A stretch of 64,000 nucleotides of DNA from a virus. The notes beneath the pieces are model-generated. The model did not search any database, was not told the origin of the DNA, and worked only from the letters and a program-made list of their open reading frames with translations. The position numbers and the translations under genes were made by a program. Of this stretch, positions 47,230-54,307 are shown piece by piece; the first letter of the stretch is position 1; every line of letters starts with the position of its first letter. The stretch lies in IMG/VR virus record IMGVR_UViG_3300032235_001020, positions 1-64,000 of that record. One strand, 5' to 3'.

Positions 47230-47715
47230 ATGGAGATGCCACAGGTGCAGATGCAGTCCTGCGAGGGCGATGGCGTTGCCCAGCTGGTCCAGCAGTTGAT
47301 CGTGCTGGCTGCGTTGCTCAAGGAGCTGCAGACCCAGAGTCACTTGATCCATGTGAACTATGAAGGTGCGAACTTCCTGGAGGTGCATGCGTTCCTGAAG
47401 GAGCGCTATGAGGAGCACCTCGAGCAGTTCGACCAAGTGGCTGAGCAGGTACGGACGCTGGATCACTTCATGCCGATGTGTGCCTGCGGCCTGAAGGAGG
47501 CGATGCCGCCCTTCCAGAACGTCGAGAGCTACGAAGGGCGCTCGATGCTGATGGCCTATTACGTCAACATTGAAGGCATGGGCTACCTGGCCAAGGAGCT
47601 TGAGCAGGTAGCCGCAGAAGCAGGTGCGCCGGACGTGCAGAATTACATGGCCGAGCTGGTGGGCTCAGCCTTTAAGACGTCGTGGATGCTGAAGAGCATC
47701 CTGCGCGGCTGCTAG
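47230..47715 (+). CDS. Dps-like ferritin-fold protein
   Basis: This 161-residue protein follows the four-helix Dps pattern: LAALLKELQTQSHLIHVNYE, GANFLEVHAFLKERYEEHLE, QFDQVAEQVRTLDHF. Later helices are GMGYLAKELEQVAAEAG and MAELVGSAFKTSWMLKSI. The pattern H--HV-YEGA-F---H-FL-E-Y then D--AE matches the Dps ferroxidase-bearing segment. Dps proteins store iron and protect DNA. ATG 47230 was chosen; the true start could be GTG 47206. It is a lone plus-strand gene inside the minus-strand operon, with a minus-strand terminator near its 5' end. Confidence 0.65.
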   Translation: MEMPQVQMQSCEGDGVAQLVQQLIVLAALLKELQTQSHLIHVNYEGANFLEVHAFLKERYEEHLEQFDQVAEQVRTLDHFMPMCACGLKEAMPPFQNVESYEGRSMLMAYYVNIEGMGYLAKELEQVAAEAGAPDVQNYMAELVGSAFKTSWMLKSILRGC

Positions 47716-47957
47716 TCGAGTGCGAAGAAGTCGCAGGCCTTGCCATTGAGCGTGATGCCATCGCGCCAGGTCAGGCCGATGGATTGCCCGCTGGTGTGGT
47801 CAATGGTGTAGCGCAGGGCAGGATTGCAGGCATTGCCTGGATTGTCAGGGTGGCTTGGGCCCTTGCGCACGGTGTAGCTGCTGTTCTGCCAGTGGACAGT
47901 GCGGCCGGCGTCGACGGCAGTGGCGATCTCGTTGAGGGTCATGGGCGTGTGAATCAT
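47712..47957 (-). CDS. Small uncharacterised protein
   Basis: This 81-residue protein (MIHTPMTLNEIATAVDAGRT, VHWQNSSYTVRKGPSHPDNP) ends GITLNGKACDFFALD. The alternation of short strands around GNACNPALRYTIDHTSGQS suggests a compact beta fold. ATG 47957 or 47942 is possible. It overlaps the Dps-like stop by four bases, so the two genes converge. Confidence 0.5.
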   Translation of the reverse strand: MIHTPMTLNEIATAVDAGRTVHWQNSSYTVRKGPSHPDNPGNACNPALRYTIDHTSGQSIGLTWRDGITLNGKACDFFALD

Positions 47958-47958
47958 G

Positions 47959-48192
47959 TCAAGGAAGGATGATGGTTTCTTTGGCGCGCCAGCCTTTGCG
48001 ATCGACCCAGGCATTGAATGCTGCCTTGGCTTCCGGGGTCATGTAGCCGAAGACTCGATTGAGCACGTGCTTGAAGGCGTGCTCTTTGTCGGCGAGCTTC
48101 TCATGTTCTACTGCGGCCTGAGCGGCGCAGGCGATGTCCAGTAGGTCGTACATCGGAACGCTGGCTCGGGTGTTGGCCTGCTCGTTATTCAT
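47959..48192 (-). CDS. Small helical protein
   Basis: This 77-residue protein (MYDLLDIACAAQAAVEHEKL, HAFKHVLNRVFGYMTPEAKA) ends AFNAWVDRKGWRAKETIIL. All-helical with a basic, Trp-rich end. It overlaps the gene at 48189 by four bases. No family was recognised. Confidence 0.5.
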   Translation of the reverse strand: MNNEQANTRASVPMYDLLDIACAAQAAVEHEKLADKEHAFKHVLNRVFGYMTPEAKAAFNAWVDRKGWRAKETIILP

Positions 48193-48482
48193 GAGATGGA
48201 GGGAGTGTGGGCGTTGTCGAGGGCTTCGTAGAAGTAGAAGGCGGATGCCCAGGCTGGGAACTCGGGGTCTTCCGGGAGCGGATAGCCCTCTACGTGTTCC
48301 CAGTCGGACTCATGTATTCCTTCGGGGGAATACCAGCCGCCCTCATCGGCTGTCCAGCCGGCCTGCCAGCGCAGGCGGTGGACGCGGTCGTCATGAGCCA
48401 TGGCCGCTTCCACTTGGGAGAGATGCTCGTACCAGTTGGGGCGGTGTTCGAGTTGGAGCAGGTTGCAGGCAGGGTCGTTCAT
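48189..48482 (-). CDS. Small acidic protein
   Basis: This 97-residue acidic protein (LLQLEHRPNWYEHLSQVEAA) contains RLRWQAGWTADEGGWYSPEG and SDWEHVEGYPLPEDPEFPAW. It is rich in Trp and acidic residues. ATG 48482 was chosen; the longer frame upstream is shadow of the HicA-like gene, which overlaps it by 92 nt. Unknown function. Confidence 0.5.
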   Translation of the reverse strand: MNDPACNLLQLEHRPNWYEHLSQVEAAMAHDDRVHRLRWQAGWTADEGGWYSPEGIHESDWEHVEGYPLPEDPEFPAWASAFYFYEALDNAHTPSIS

Positions 48483-48672
48483 GGGCGGCGCGGCGGAGAG
48501 AGGCGTGGATATTGCGCTCGGATCTGGCCGATCGCTTGCGGCCAAAGGGCACGATGGTGCGCCCGCCATCGGGGTGACGGGCATGCCAGTGCTTGCGGCC
48601 AGGCGTGAGCTGGAAGCCCAGCTCGATCGCATATCTGAGGCAGGGATCTTTGCGGAAGAGTGGATTGGTCAT
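48391..48672 (-). CDS. HicA-like small protein
   Basis: Residues 1-63 (YAIELGFQLTPGRKHWHARH, then PDGGRTIVPFGRKRSARSER) resemble the HicA/YcfA dsRNA-binding-like fold (G-----GKHWH-----G---VP). HicA toxins cleave mRNA with a catalytic His, but no hicB antitoxin is adjacent, and the C-terminal 30 residues overlap the next gene and look like shadow. It may be a stand-alone HicA-like domain or a decaying gene. Confidence 0.4.
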   Translation of the reverse strand: MTNPLFRKDPCLRYAIELGFQLTPGRKHWHARHPDGGRTIVPFGRKRSARSERNIHASLRRAAHERPCLQPAPTRTPPQLVRASLPSGSGHGS

Positions 48673-49286
48673 GAGTAGTTCATGGCCTTCTCGTCGGTGT
48701 CGTTGAGGGTGACGCCGCGTTCCTTGAGCCAGGGGATCATGCAGGTGACGACGATCTTCTGAGCTTCCATAGGGCGTGGCTTCTCGGCAGTGCCGATCAG
48801 CTTGCAGGTGAGATTGAAGGCACGGGAGGCCTGTTCAATCAGCATCAGCAGGTCGATGTCGATGTTGTGCTCAGCGGCGCGGGCTTCGGCGTTGCGCTTG
48901 CGGACCGTGGCCGGCCTGACGCCGCGATTGGGAATCACGGCTGTGCGATGGGCGACTGCCGTCATGGCCTGCGGGTCGGCGGACTCGAGGGCAGCGAGAT
49001 GGTCAGGATCGGACCAGCCTTCCTCTCGAGCAGGGATCGCAGGATCCGCCAGTTCCGGTTCGTCAAAGTCAAGTTTGAGAACAGAAGCCTTGAGGTCTGT
49101 GTCGAAGGTGAGGCAGCTGTCATCGAAGACGAAGCCCTTCTTGACGATGTCACGGATGGAATCGGGGACGAGTGCTGCGCATTCGCCGCCGTTGGCAAGC
49201 TTCTTGTTGAAGTAGAAGTAGTAGTAGCCGCGGTGCTCAGTCTTAGTGCTGGGCTTGGGGTCTGAGGTGGTGATACGGACGGCCAT
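48669..49286 (-). CDS. Uncharacterised protein with CTTTCGC leader
   Basis: This 205-residue protein (MAVRITTSDPKPSTKTEHRG) is acidic in the middle (SVLKLDFDEPELADPAIPAR). It is helical later (IDIDLLMLIEQASRAFNLTC, then WLKERGVTLNDTDEKAM). ATG 49286 follows a CTTTCGC motif 15 nt upstream. It overlaps the HicA-like gene by four bases. No family was recognised. Confidence 0.55.
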   Translation of the reverse strand: MAVRITTSDPKPSTKTEHRGYYYFYFNKKLANGGECAALVPDSIRDIVKKGFVFDDSCLTFDTDLKASVLKLDFDEPELADPAIPAREEGWSDPDHLAALESADPQAMTAVAHRTAVIPNRGVRPATVRKRNAEARAAEHNIDIDLLMLIEQASRAFNLTCKLIGTAEKPRPMEAQKIVVTCMIPWLKERGVTLNDTDEKAMNYS

Positions 49287-49323
49287 GAGTGGTTGTCTGG
49301 TGTGCGAAAGGAATGGATGGCGG

Positions 49324-49548
49324 TCACCGGGGTGTGACGTCGAAGAAGCGGGAGCCGGGACCGAAGTCACGAACGACCTCTGGCCAGGTGTCGTAGATCT
49401 TGCGGGCGTTGTTGCCGTCCGCTCTTGAGAGAGCAGCGGCCAGGCCGGAGATGAAGCCGCCGCCGTGTAGCCGCATGGCGTCCACGGTGCGGCCCCGATA
49501 GGCGTAGAAGGTCTCGAAGTCGGCGATGGCGATGGAGGTGGTGATCAT
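49324..49548 (-). CDS. Small uncharacterised protein
   Basis: This 74-residue protein (MITTSIAIADFETFYAYRG) continues RTVDAMRLHGGGFISGLAAA and ends GPGSRFFDVTPR. It overlaps the Gp157 gene stop by four bases and lies downstream of it, so it is its operon partner. The alternation of strand and helix suggests a small alpha/beta domain. Function unknown. Confidence 0.5.
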   Translation of the reverse strand: MITTSIAIADFETFYAYRGRTVDAMRLHGGGFISGLAAALSRADGNNARKIYDTWPEVVRDFGPGSRFFDVTPR

Positions 49549-50114
49549 TTGATGGTCCAGTTAGTGCGTTGAACGATGCGAGCGCCTGCGATCTCTTGGC
49601 CTCCCTTGAGGGCGGCCTTGATCGCGGTCTTGTCGGGGGAGCGGGTGGTCTTGCTTTTGAAGAGGTCGTCAGGGATGAGGTCTTCGTCCTCGATCTCGAC
49701 GGCCTCACTGCGGCGGGAGCGCAGTTCGTGGGTGGGCAGGGAGAAGCGGTTCGCCTCGGGCTGCAAGGTGGTGAGGACCTTGAGCATGTAGTCGGTGAGC
49801 GACTGGGCGCGCTTCTCGTCGGCTGCGGCCAGATCAGCTAGGCGCTGGGACTGGTCCTTGCGGAACTTGGCGACCGCTTGCAGGTGGTCGATGTAGCGGC
49901 AGATGTTGTCGGCCTTGGACTCGAGTAGAGCCGCGGTGTGGGCCTGGGCCTCGAGGTACTGCTCGACCAGGCGGATCGCGGTGTCCTCCTGTTCGGGGTC
50001 ATCTGAGCCGAGGAGCTCAGCGGCAAGAGCCAGTTCGCCGTCGACGTACTGGGCCTGGATGCCAAGGGCGTAGAGAGACTCCGCGCCCTGTGCTCTTGGG
50101 TCAGTAGAGCTCAT
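49545..50114 (-). CDS. Siphovirus Gp157-family protein
   Basis: In this 189-residue protein a coiled coil (ICRYIDHLQAVAKFRKDQSQ, RLADLAAADEKRAQSLTDYM) is followed by RFSLPTHELRSRRSEAVEIE, DEDLIPDDLF and DKTAIKAALKGGQEIAGARI. This is the Gp157 domain order (helical coil, beta part, DKKAIK-ALK-G-EVPGA). In Streptococcus phages Gp157 is linked to phage resistance; its biochemical role is not known. ATG 50114 chosen; further upstream is shadow. It is coupled to 49324. Confidence 0.85.
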   Translation of the reverse strand: MSSTDPRAQGAESLYALGIQAQYVDGELALAAELLGSDDPEQEDTAIRLVEQYLEAQAHTAALLESKADNICRYIDHLQAVAKFRKDQSQRLADLAAADEKRAQSLTDYMLKVLTTLQPEANRFSLPTHELRSRRSEAVEIEDEDLIPDDLFKSKTTRSPDKTAIKAALKGGQEIAGARIVQRTNWTIK

Positions 50115-50448
50115 GCTCGTGGCGAGGGCCGACGTAGTGCTGGATGACGAGCGCTTGCGGCCAGGCGGATGGTTGGCCGGTGCGGAGGTGATTGACGTAG
50201 GTGTTGCGCTCGAGCTGGCTGCTGAAGTCACAGCGCCAGCAGAGTGTGGTTTCGGTGTCATAGACGTAGACGGAGTAGCGGTGGTCAGTGGTGACGCGGC
50301 ACAGCAGATAGCGCGTTCCGCGCTCGCTTGAGGTGGCGGTCAAAGGACGCCAGTTGCCGCTTGATCGCTTGGACTGAGCGGTGGTCTTGGGACGGGTGGC
50401 CTGCCTTGAGGGCGCGTTGCGCTTCGAGCAGGAGTTCCGCGGTCGCAT
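50101..50448 (-). CDS. Small protein with uncertain start
   Basis: The credible part is RGTRYLLCRVTTDHRYSVYV, YDTETTLCWRCDFSSQLERN and TYVNHLRTGQPSAWPQALVI. The nearest in-frame ATG (50448) lies inside the overlapping upstream gene and gives a basic, shadow-like lead of about 45 residues. No nearer standard start exists before the domain. As with the 41797 gene, the frame is +1 relative to its upstream neighbour. Unknown function. Confidence 0.4.
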   Translation of the reverse strand: MRPRNSCSKRNAPSRQATRPKTTAQSKRSSGNWRPLTATSSERGTRYLLCRVTTDHRYSVYVYDTETTLCWRCDFSSQLERNTYVNHLRTGQPSAWPQALVIQHYVGPRHEHELY

Positions 50449-50497
50449 CACGGAGGCGAACCAGCGGAAGCAGGCGTGAATCGATGGCATCTCGCAT
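50285..50497 (-). CDS. Small helical protein
   Basis: This 70-residue basic helical protein (MRDAIDSRLLPLVRLRDATA, ELLLEAQRALKAGHPSQDHR) ends LKRARNALSAVPRHH. It is a long amphipathic coil, possibly a nucleic-acid or protein contact. Its start follows the 50541-50575 terminator hairpin by about 45 nt. It overlaps the next gene in another frame. Confidence 0.5.
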   Translation of the reverse strand: MRDAIDSRLLPLVRLRDATAELLLEAQRALKAGHPSQDHRSVQAIKRQLASFDRHLKRARNALSAVPRHH

Positions 50498-50540
50498 GCT
50501 GCAAGCCGTAGCTTGCGCATTGTGGCTGGAAAATCCAGAA

Positions 50541-50575
50541 AGGGAAGCCCCGGCAGGCGGATTGCTCGCCGGGGC
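50541..50575 (-). terminator. Hairpin terminator with weak U-tract
   Basis: On the minus strand GCCCCGGC pairs with GCCGGGGC around a 13-base loop, followed by TTCCCTTTCTGG. It lies just after the stop of the 50583-50957 gene and probably ends its transcript. Confidence 0.6.
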
Positions 50576-50582
50576 GTGGAGA

Positions 50583-50957
50583 TCAGGCCGCGGTGGTGGC
50601 CTTGGCGTCAGCGGTTACGGACTCGGTTGCGGTCTCGGCAGCGGCCAGGCCGTGCTTGACCGCCTTGGTGTAGAGGGTCTTGGTGTAGACCTCCTTGGCC
50701 GAGATCGCGTAGACGCCGGTGGGCGAGGAGACGATCTTGCCGAAGTACAGAGCGCCGGTTTCGGGGCACTCGAACGTGTCGGCAGGGTTGTCCTTGCCGG
50801 CCATCTCGGTGAGGTGGTCGGACTTGAAGCCGGCGTTGATGGCGGTCTCACGGCGAGCCATGCCGCCGTTGCGGTTGGAGACCCAGGCCAGTTCGGCGTG
50901 GGTCCAGTTGCTGCCGGAGTAGAGGCGAGCGGAGATAGGGCCGAGGTTGAGTTCCAT
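50583..50957 (-). CDS. Uncharacterised protein in a stand-alone cassette
   Basis: In this 124-residue protein ARLYSGSNWTHAELAWVSNR, TAINAGFKSDHLTEMAGKDN and ETGALYFGKIVSSPTGVYAI precede an Ala/Thr-rich tail. It looks like a monocistronic unit: CAGTGCAT element upstream, CTTTCGC motif eight nt before ATG 50957, and a terminator hairpin right after the stop. No family was recognised. Confidence 0.5.
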   Translation of the reverse strand: MELNLGPISARLYSGSNWTHAELAWVSNRNGGMARRETAINAGFKSDHLTEMAGKDNPADTFECPETGALYFGKIVSSPTGVYAISAKEVYTKTLYTKAVKHGLAAAETATESVTADAKATTAA

Positions 50958-50983
50958 GGTGGGTTGCGAAAGTGATGTGAAAC

Positions 50984-51035
50984 GAAGCAGGCCCCTTACA
51001 TGCACTGCTGTAAGAGGCCACAAAAACAAGCAATT
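50984..51035 (-). repeat. CAGTGCAT cassette copy (variant)
   Basis: Minus strand TTGTTTTTGTGGCCTCTTAC is followed by AGCAGTGCATGTAAGGGGCC. The box CAGTGCAT is retained but the flanking hairpin differs from the 55-57 kb copies. It lies upstream of the 50957 gene. Confidence 0.7.
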
Positions 51036-51040
51036 AGAAT
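51034..51040 (+). promoter_or_regulatory. TTAGAAT box, candidate -10 element
   Basis: TTAGAAT lies 29 nt before ATG 51070, back to back with the minus-strand CAGTGCAT cassette. It is identical to the box before the 1454 gene. A divergent promoter pair is likely here. Confidence 0.35.
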
Positions 51041-51069
51041 GCAAGCAACGCAGTACGAGTCGTTCCGCG

Positions 51070-51555
51070 ATGCTTCGCGACATTGGCGCAAAGATCCAGG
51101 GCCTTGATGAGCGCGTGCGCCAGTCATGGGCCGAGCGAGCAATGGATGCCCGCTCCCGGCAATTGCAAGCTTCTTACAATGAGCTGTCGGGGCGGATGGG
51201 TGGCAAGAGCCCTGACGTTGCCAGCGTGAGCGCTGCAATTGCACATCGACTGCAAGGCTCTCCGGAGGATTACAGCAAGGTGCTGCAGAGCCGGGCAAAG
51301 GGCGCCCAGTCGGGCCGGGAGGCTCTGTACCAGCAAGCGGCTGCGGCAGAGAAGCCTGGCCTGGGAGTTCGGCTCAATGACATGCTGTCGGGAACAGATG
51401 CCATGAGCCGTGCTGGTCAGGTGGCGACTTACGGCGCCATTGGCGGCGGCACGGTTGCCGGTCTGACGGCTGCCGGTCAGGGCCTGGTGGCTCTGATGGG
51501 TTACCTGCAGCAAGGGCAGCAGGTCGAGGACGAGCGTCAGGCACCGCTGGCCTGA
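51070..51555 (+). CDS. Virion-type protein with C-terminal hydrophobic helix
   Basis: This 161-residue protein has a helical N-terminal part (LRDIGAKIQGLDERVRQSWA). A Gly-rich hydrophobic segment follows (QVATYGAIGGGTVAGLTAAG, QGLVALMGYLQQ). This layout resembles small membrane-active virion proteins of cyanophages. It starts a three-gene plus-strand island (51070-51902) within the minus-strand region. No enzyme motif is seen. Confidence 0.5.
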   Translation: MLRDIGAKIQGLDERVRQSWAERAMDARSRQLQASYNELSGRMGGKSPDVASVSAAIAHRLQGSPEDYSKVLQSRAKGAQSGREALYQQAAAAEKPGLGVRLNDMLSGTDAMSRAGQVATYGAIGGGTVAGLTAAGQGLVALMGYLQQGQQVEDERQAPLA

Positions 51556-51556
51556 T

Positions 51557-51697
51557 GTGGAATCACCGCAGCGCTGGGAATGTGAGCTGTGGGTCCGGAT
51601 CAAGGCCGCCTTGGAAGCAGGTGGCCGTACCCGGACGTCCCATTACGTCATGGCGGAAGAAGCAGTCCGCCTTTGCAAGCTGAAAAGCCATGGATAG
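51557..51697 (+). CDS. 46-residue uncharacterised protein
   Basis: GTG 51557 (two bases after the previous stop) to TAG 51697 encodes ESPQRWECELWVRIKAALEA, then GRTRTSHYVMAEEAVRLCKL. The helical, Trp/Cys-containing content and tight spacing argue for a real gene. It overlaps the next start by eight bases. Function unknown. Confidence 0.5.
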   Translation: MESPQRWECELWVRIKAALEAGGRTRTSHYVMAEEAVRLCKLKSHG

Positions 51698-51902
51698 CGA
51701 CTCTCGAGTACCTGCGGGATCTAGGTTTGGACTGGAACCGATGGACATACGCAAGGGCCTAAGTAACGGGTCTTTGAATGGACTGAGGCTGTCCGCTGCG
51801 GTTGGTCCCTTATGGCAAGGGAACCCGATGGCGCCAGAGAACAGTGAGCCGTACTACACGGCAAGTGGTGGATACCAGCCGGAGCAGGCGTACGGGGCCT
51901 AG
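51690..51902 (+). CDS. Small uncharacterised protein
   Basis: This 70-residue protein (MDSDSRVPAGSRFGLEPMDI, RKGLSNGSLNGLRLSAAVGP) ends YTASGGYQPEQAYGA. It is low in secondary structure and Gly/Tyr-rich, like small virion components. Last gene of the plus-strand island, converging with the 51899 gene by four bases. Confidence 0.45.
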   Translation: MDSDSRVPAGSRFGLEPMDIRKGLSNGSLNGLRLSAAVGPLWQGNPMAPENSEPYYTASGGYQPEQAYGA

Positions 51903-52090
51903 TCAGTAACAGGCCCCATCAGGCGCCGGAAGTCAGCGGTGAACTGGGCGCAATCGCTGACGGATTCCTCGATGTCGAGGAGGACGCGGGCCTCTGCTGC
52001 GAGGGTGAGGTTGGAGTCGAGCGCCAGGGTGCCGACGATGAAGCGGCGCTCGAGTGATTTGTCGTCGATAAAAAGGTTGGTAGTGGTCAT
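51899..52090 (-). CDS. Small uncharacterised protein
   Basis: This 63-residue protein (MTTTNLFIDDKSLERRFIVG) has helical LTLAAEARVLLDIEESVSDC and ends RRLMGPVTD. It overlaps the gene at 52087 by four bases. Short alpha/beta domain; no family. Confidence 0.45.
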   Translation of the reverse strand: MTTTNLFIDDKSLERRFIVGTLALDSNLTLAAEARVLLDIEESVSDCAQFTADFRRLMGPVTD

Positions 52091-52284
52091 GAGTGTTCGT
52101 CTTGGTAGCGGATTAGAACGGTGCCGAAATAGCCGCCGAAGTCTTCGTCGATGTCGGGCTTGATGTAGGACAGGAAGCCGTCTTCGGTTGGCTCCTGCTG
52201 CTGTTCTTCGCAGTACTCGAGATAGAGGGCGGGTGTGTAGGTGAGGGTCTGGGTGGCCTGGACCTCGGAGATGTTGAAGGTCAT
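52087..52284 (-). CDS. Small acidic protein
   Basis: This 65-residue acidic protein (MTFNISEVQATQTLTYTPAL, YLEYCEEQQQEPTEDGFLSY) ends TVLIRYQDEHS. It lies in a string of short minus-strand genes downstream of the PcfJ-like gene. No family was recognised; acidic surface might mimic DNA. Confidence 0.45.
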   Translation of the reverse strand: MTFNISEVQATQTLTYTPALYLEYCEEQQQEPTEDGFLSYIKPDIDEDFGGYFGTVLIRYQDEHS

Positions 52285-52336
52285 GGGAGATCAGGTGCGG
52301 AGGTGTAGGTGGCGGGGGATTCGTAGTTGTTGGCTA

Positions 52337-52531
52337 TTAGTCTGGGAGTTCAGGGTGATCAGGAGTGTCAGTATCAGTAGAGGATTGTGCGTAGAGGTTG
52401 CCCTTGCCGTCGATGAAGAAGCCAAACCCGAAGCCGCCAGCGGCACGGGACTTGGCGTTGAGCTCGGATAGCAGGCGAAGCATTTGATCCCGGGCGGGAT
52501 CAGCGCCGTCTGCGGGAACGGGCTTGGTCAT
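52337..52531 (-). CDS. Small uncharacterised protein
   Basis: In this 64-residue protein a helical half (RDQMLRLLSELNAKSRAAGG) is followed by FGFGFFIDGKGNLYAQSS and an acidic tail. The start overlaps the stop of the PcfJ-like gene (ATGA), so it is its downstream partner. Function unknown. Confidence 0.45.
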   Translation of the reverse strand: MTKPVPADGADPARDQMLRLLSELNAKSRAAGGFGFGFFIDGKGNLYAQSSTDTDTPDHPELPD

Positions 52532-54219
52532 TGGGCGAGTGCCTCGGATTGTTGTTGCAGCGCCTGTTGCATGCCTTGCTGATAGAGCAGGCGTTGGTCG
52601 GCGCTGAGTGATTGGTTGGAGGTGGAGACGACCTGGTCGGTAAGGAGCTGACCGTCGCGGTGGCTGAGCTGGATGGTGAAGGTGGGCTTGCCGTTGACCA
52701 TGCCGAGGACGATGAAGTTCTGGAACTTCTTGATGCGATCGGCATAGGCACCATTACCGACGCAATTGCGTACGGCGGTGCCCCACTCAGCCAGCTGGTG
52801 GACGGAGTTGGGCTGAAAGAAAGAGACGCGGTCATCGCTGAGGGTGACGCGAACGGGCTCGGGGAAAAGATCCTGAGGCAGTGGTGCATCAGGAGTCTTG
52901 AGTTTCCAGAGCCGCTCTTCTAGCTGGCGATTGAGATCAGCAAGGCGCAGGCGCTTGGGCCTGGGTAGCTCACGCACGCCGACCCAGCGCTGCTTTTCGT
53001 CTGACCAGGTCATGCCGTAGGTGATGTATTCAGCAAGTTGATGGTTGAACCTGTGGATGTCTGAGAGCCAGCAGTTGTCATGCTCTTCAGCGGAGCGGCG
53101 CATCCAGTGCACGAAGGTGGCCAGGGGCAGGTGCTCCCTGATCCAGGCGATCACGGGGTTCTCGCCAAAATGCCGGAAGCCGCTCTGGCCGTAGCGCCAG
53201 TTAGCGCGGGTGATGTTGTCGAACGACAGGCGGCGGTTGATCTGTTCGCTGAATGCCCAGAGCGCTTGAAGGTGATCAAGGCTGGCGTCGGGCCAGATCT
53301 CAGTGATGGGCTGGAGGCCTCCACACTGTTGCCTGAGAGCGATCCATTGATTGCGGACTTGGTGAGGCGATGCCACCGGAGCGTCGTACTCGGCGAGTAT
53401 GTCGTTGAGCTTGCCTTGGATCTGGTTGCGGAACCAGGGCGTATCAACGAGGGTGCCTTTGAGGAAGTCGGAGTGGGATGGCACCCAGCCCGCCGGGGCG
53501 TCCGTAATGCGCAGGATGGAGGCCCAGGTGTCCTGGACGCGAGCGAAGGGGCAGGAGCCCTGCTCTGCCCAGGACTTGCTGAGCATGGACTTGGCGTAGC
53601 GGTGGACGCGGTCGCCGGTCTGCTGGATGAACTCGCTGTTGGAGCAAGCGGCGCGACCGTTGTCTTGGCCAACGGTCCAGATGTTGGCGACGTGGAGATA
53701 GCGGGTGTCCGAGGCGACGCTGGCTTCCGTGAAATACCAGCGGCGCACTTTGAAGGTGGAGCGACTGCACTCGAGGATCTCGGCGGCCTCGTCGTCGAAA
53801 GGGTTAGAGCCGGGCGCTCCCTCGTAGAGGAAAAGCCGGTGCGGCAGTGAGGCTGCGCCTGGCCTGGCGGCCCATGCCAGATGTAGTCCCTCGGTGGGAT
53901 CGGCGTAGGCGGCGACCCAGAGTTTACGGCCGTCCCCGGCATTGACATGCCAGACGGCGGCTTTGAAGTTGGCGTCATCATCGAGCCAGTGCTCGTGCTG
54001 ACGAATGGCAGGTGAGTTGTTGATGGTTTGTAGCGCCCGCAGGAAGGCGTCTGCCGGGACGATCTCGGGAGGGATCAGTCCGACCGGCAGGCCAAGCGGG
54101 TAAGCAGGACCCCGTGTGGCCGAGCGCTGGGCAGCGGCCTCGGCCTTAAGTCTGCTACGCAGGGCGGGGTCGTACTTGGCGATGCGCTGCTGGAGATTGG
54201 CGGATACGGTGAATTGCAT
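52528..54219 (-). CDS. Large protein with PcfJ-like C-terminal domain
   Basis: In this 563-residue protein the first 400 residues are Trp/His-rich with no recognised fold (WLDDDANFKAAVWHVNAGDG; RFNHQLAEYITYGMTWSDEK). The C-terminal region has DRVSFFQPNSVHQLAEWGTA, VRNCVGNGAYADRIKKFQNF, IVLGMVNGKPTFTIQLSHRD and DQVVSTSNQSLS. This matches the PcfJ-like order (L---G--M--CV--Y---I ... P-FTIEL). PcfJ-like proteins occur on conjugative and phage elements and are uncharacterised. It is the largest gene of the right part of the minus operon. Confidence 0.55.
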   Translation of the reverse strand: MQFTVSANLQQRIAKYDPALRSRLKAEAAAQRSATRGPAYPLGLPVGLIPPEIVPADAFLRALQTINNSPAIRQHEHWLDDDANFKAAVWHVNAGDGRKLWVAAYADPTEGLHLAWAARPGAASLPHRLFLYEGAPGSNPFDDEAAEILECSRSTFKVRRWYFTEASVASDTRYLHVANIWTVGQDNGRAACSNSEFIQQTGDRVHRYAKSMLSKSWAEQGSCPFARVQDTWASILRITDAPAGWVPSHSDFLKGTLVDTPWFRNQIQGKLNDILAEYDAPVASPHQVRNQWIALRQQCGGLQPITEIWPDASLDHLQALWAFSEQINRRLSFDNITRANWRYGQSGFRHFGENPVIAWIREHLPLATFVHWMRRSAEEHDNCWLSDIHRFNHQLAEYITYGMTWSDEKQRWVGVRELPRPKRLRLADLNRQLEERLWKLKTPDAPLPQDLFPEPVRVTLSDDRVSFFQPNSVHQLAEWGTAVRNCVGNGAYADRIKKFQNFIVLGMVNGKPTFTIQLSHRDGQLLTDQVVSTSNQSLSADQRLLYQQGMQQALQQQSEALAQ

Positions 54220-54265
54220 GGTTCGACGTGGGTTGCGTTACGTGTGTCGTGGCAGGCAGATTGGC

Positions 54266-54300
54266 ATAAAAAGAAGCCCTGCTAGCGGGGTGCTGGCAGG
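54266..54300 (-). terminator. Rho-independent terminator
   Basis: GCCCTGC...GCAGGGC (54274-54280 / 54294-54300) followed on the minus strand by TTCTTTTTATG. It ends the transcript of the gene at 54308 just before the PcfJ-like gene. Confidence 0.8.
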
Positions 54301-54307
54301 GCGGGAA

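Noticed and set aside
47191-47466. Leu-rich 91-residue minus-strand frame opposite the Dps-like gene
   Set aside because: Its pattern is explained as the complement of amphipathic Dps helices; the plus-strand frame has family-like motifs.
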